A DNA stretch of 8,063 nucleotides from Alphaproteobacteria bacterium. GTDB lineage: Bacteria > Pseudomonadota > Alphaproteobacteria > Micavibrionales > Micavibrionaceae. The notes beneath the pieces were generated by a model. The model ran no database searches. It was given only the letters and a program-made list of their open reading frames with translations, and was not told the DNA's origin. Numbering within the stretch: position 1 is the stretch's first letter; each line of letters starts with the position of its first letter. Of the stretch, positions 7,073 through 8,063 are shown in pieces. Where the stretch lies: positions 1 to 8,063 of the forward strand of contig JAESUK010000115.1 of the NCBI GenBank assembly GCA_016763095.1, read 5' to 3'. A program made the position numbers and the translations under genes.

Positions 7073-7789
7073 ATGAATACGTATCAAATTTTGTTGCTCA
7101 CTTTATTTATATCCCTCACCGCTTTTATAAACACCAATACCATCGCAGCTAATGCGCCGTGGGTTGGCCAAACATTTGCGAATGCACCTTGCAGAGGGAA
7201 AAGCCATAACTTTGGCCCTTTTGACTACCTAACCAGAGGCCAACGTCGACACGAACTTTCCCTTGTAGAAGGTGCACACTTTCCACCTATGGTTTACAAC
7301 TTAATTAAAGGACATAGGGGACTATTGCATGACGATATTGACTACACTCTGAGAGCTTGGCCAAATCATCACCGTGCTTTAAATGCCATTAGCCGTTACA
7401 AGTTGCTTTTTCCTAATAAACCACGACCCACCTCAACTGTTGAATGTTACTTTCAACGCGCCATTAACTTTAGCCCAAAAGATGCTACAACTCACATGCT
7501 TTATGGAATGTTTCTTCACAAAACAAAACACGTTAAAGCAGCAGAAGTTCAATATGAAAAAGCCGTAGAACTATCGCCTAATCACCCGGTCATTCGATAC
7601 AATTTCGGCCTGCTGCTTTTCGGGCAAAAAAAGTATAGCCAAGCTCAACAACAAGCGATCATTGCCTATGACGCAAATTTCCCCCTCAATGGTTTAAAAA
7701 ACAAACTTAAACGCGTTAAGTTTTGGCCACCAAAAACCACGCCTAAACCTGTTGAAACCCCAAACATTGCTGCACCTAAACAACCGTAG
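7073..7789 (+). CDS. Periplasmic tetratricopeptide repeat protein
   Basis: 238 residues with an N-terminal signal peptide (hydrophobic 5-19, cleavage near Ala25/Ala26 in NTIAAN). A conserved-looking region follows: FGPFDY (47-52), HF (69-70) and IDYTLRAWPNHHRAL (89-103). At least two TPR units come next at about 137-170 and 171-204, with typical positions such as Y144G, AAEVQYEKAVELSP and RYNFGLLLF. The tail is Pro/Lys-rich (219-238). I have the impression of having seen the GPFDY-to-PNHH block in other exopolysaccharide-associated TPR proteins, but cannot confirm it here. Two cysteines (40 and 125) could form a disulfide after export. TPR proteins in such islands usually scaffold export or assembly complexes; the partner is not known. 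It sits in the operon of the aminotransferase and acyltransferase. Confidence 0.85.
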   Translation: MNTYQILLLTLFISLTAFINTNTIAANAPWVGQTFANAPCRGKSHNFGPFDYLTRGQRRHELSLVEGAHFPPMVYNLIKGHRGLLHDDIDYTLRAWPNHHRALNAISRYKLLFPNKPRPTSTVECYFQRAINFSPKDATTHMLYGMFLHKTKHVKAAEVQYEKAVELSPNHPVIRYNFGLLLFGQKKYSQAQQQAIIAYDANFPLNGLKNKLKRVKFWPPKTTPKPVETPNIAAPKQP

Positions 7790-7803
7790 CCCTTTAAATT
7801 AAC

Positions 7804-8063
7804 ATGTCTGTATTCTTTGTCCATCTCGCTTTAAATGGAAGCGTAACACTTACAAACTACAACTCGAAGGATTGGGGGGCAGCTTCTGTTCAACAAAAAT
7901 CATGTCTTTTAATTAATCAAAAGCACTTTCCCAAAAAAATCGGCTCCTACCTAATAAGCTATAACGGAGAACCTGTTTGGTTAGACTCTCAATTGTGCCA
8001 ACTGAAGAAACAATTAGGATTTAGTGGCTCGCTTGCACAAGCCTACAAAAAAAGCGGGGCGAC
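7804..8063 (+). CDS. Protein of uncertain function, possibly the degenerate N-terminal domain of an asparagine synthase-like protein (cut by window edge)
   Basis: An open frame from the ATG at 7804 to the right edge without a stop (86 complete codons), 14 bases after the TPR stop and so probably in the same operon. The protein begins MSVFFVHLALNGS, and has LISYNGEPVWLDSQL at about residues 50-64 and LAQAYKKSGA at about 76-85. The last block resembles the 'LaxAYxxwG' stretch near the end of the early glutaminase lobe of asparagine synthase-like proteins, which are common in XrtA and exopolysaccharide islands. If so, it lacks the Met-Cys-Gly start that provides the glutaminase nucleophile. The family call is a weak inference from pattern only. 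No Shine-Dalgarno is visible upstream of the ATG, so a different start cannot be excluded, though the frame is long and its codon use is like its neighbours. Confidence 0.6.
   Translation, partial: MSVFFVHLALNGSVTLTNYNSKDWGAASVQQKSCLLINQKHFPKKIGSYLISYNGEPVWLDSQLCQLKKQLGFSGSLAQAYKKSGA

Overview
The window looks like part of an exopolysaccharide and protein-sorting island of the exosortase A (XrtA, PEP-CTERM/EpsH1) type from an A+T-rich, Gram-negative, probably marine gammaproteobacterium. Three things point to this. Two paralogous alpha/beta hydrolases, 'exosortase A system-associated hydrolase 1' and 'hydrolase 2', sit directly behind a small acyl carrier protein. A glycosyltransferase of the XrtA/PEP-CTERM-linked type (Stp1/TIGR03087-like) lies a little further on. 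The remaining genes are periplasmic or sugar-modifying enzymes of the kind found in such islands. The organism assignment is inference. No exosortase, PEP-CTERM protein, rRNA or tRNA is visible in these 8 kb.

Layout from left to right. Positions 1-1561 (minus strand) hold a tight operon read right to left: acyl carrier protein, hydrolase 2, then hydrolase 1, which is cut by the left edge. A good -10 box lies just upstream of the carrier protein gene. Positions 1638-2402 (minus) encode an exported trypsin-fold serine protease. Divergently from it, 2450-3598 (plus) encodes a membrane-anchored right-handed parallel beta-helix protein of the polysaccharide lyase/epimerase shape. It converges, with a 3-bp gap, on the glycosyltransferase gene at 3602-4780 (minus). 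From 4881 to the right edge the plus strand carries a second tight operon: a DegT-type PLP aminotransferase, a BcsL/CelD-type GNAT acyltransferase, a periplasmic TPR protein, and a gene cut by the right edge that may be a degenerate asparagine-synthase-like protein.

How the genes may work together (inference). The glycosyltransferase, aminotransferase and GNAT protein fit assembly of an (N-acylated) amino-sugar-containing surface polysaccharide. The beta-helix and TPR proteins would act in the periplasm on handling, cutting or export of that polymer. The carrier protein and the two unusual hydrolases form a separate acyl-activation module, which in related XrtA islands is completed by an acyl-CoA ligase and a PLP-dependent decarboxylase. 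Those genes would be expected just left of position 1.

The most notable points are the altered nucleophile elbows of the two hydrolases (Cys in one, Arg in the other, the latter also lacking any C-terminal His), a changed PLP-lysine motif in the aminotransferase, and a conserved-looking His/GHEIKSR pair in the beta-helix protein. No intergenic stretch exceeds 100 bases, and no repeats, insertion sequences, CRISPR arrays or RNA genes were seen.
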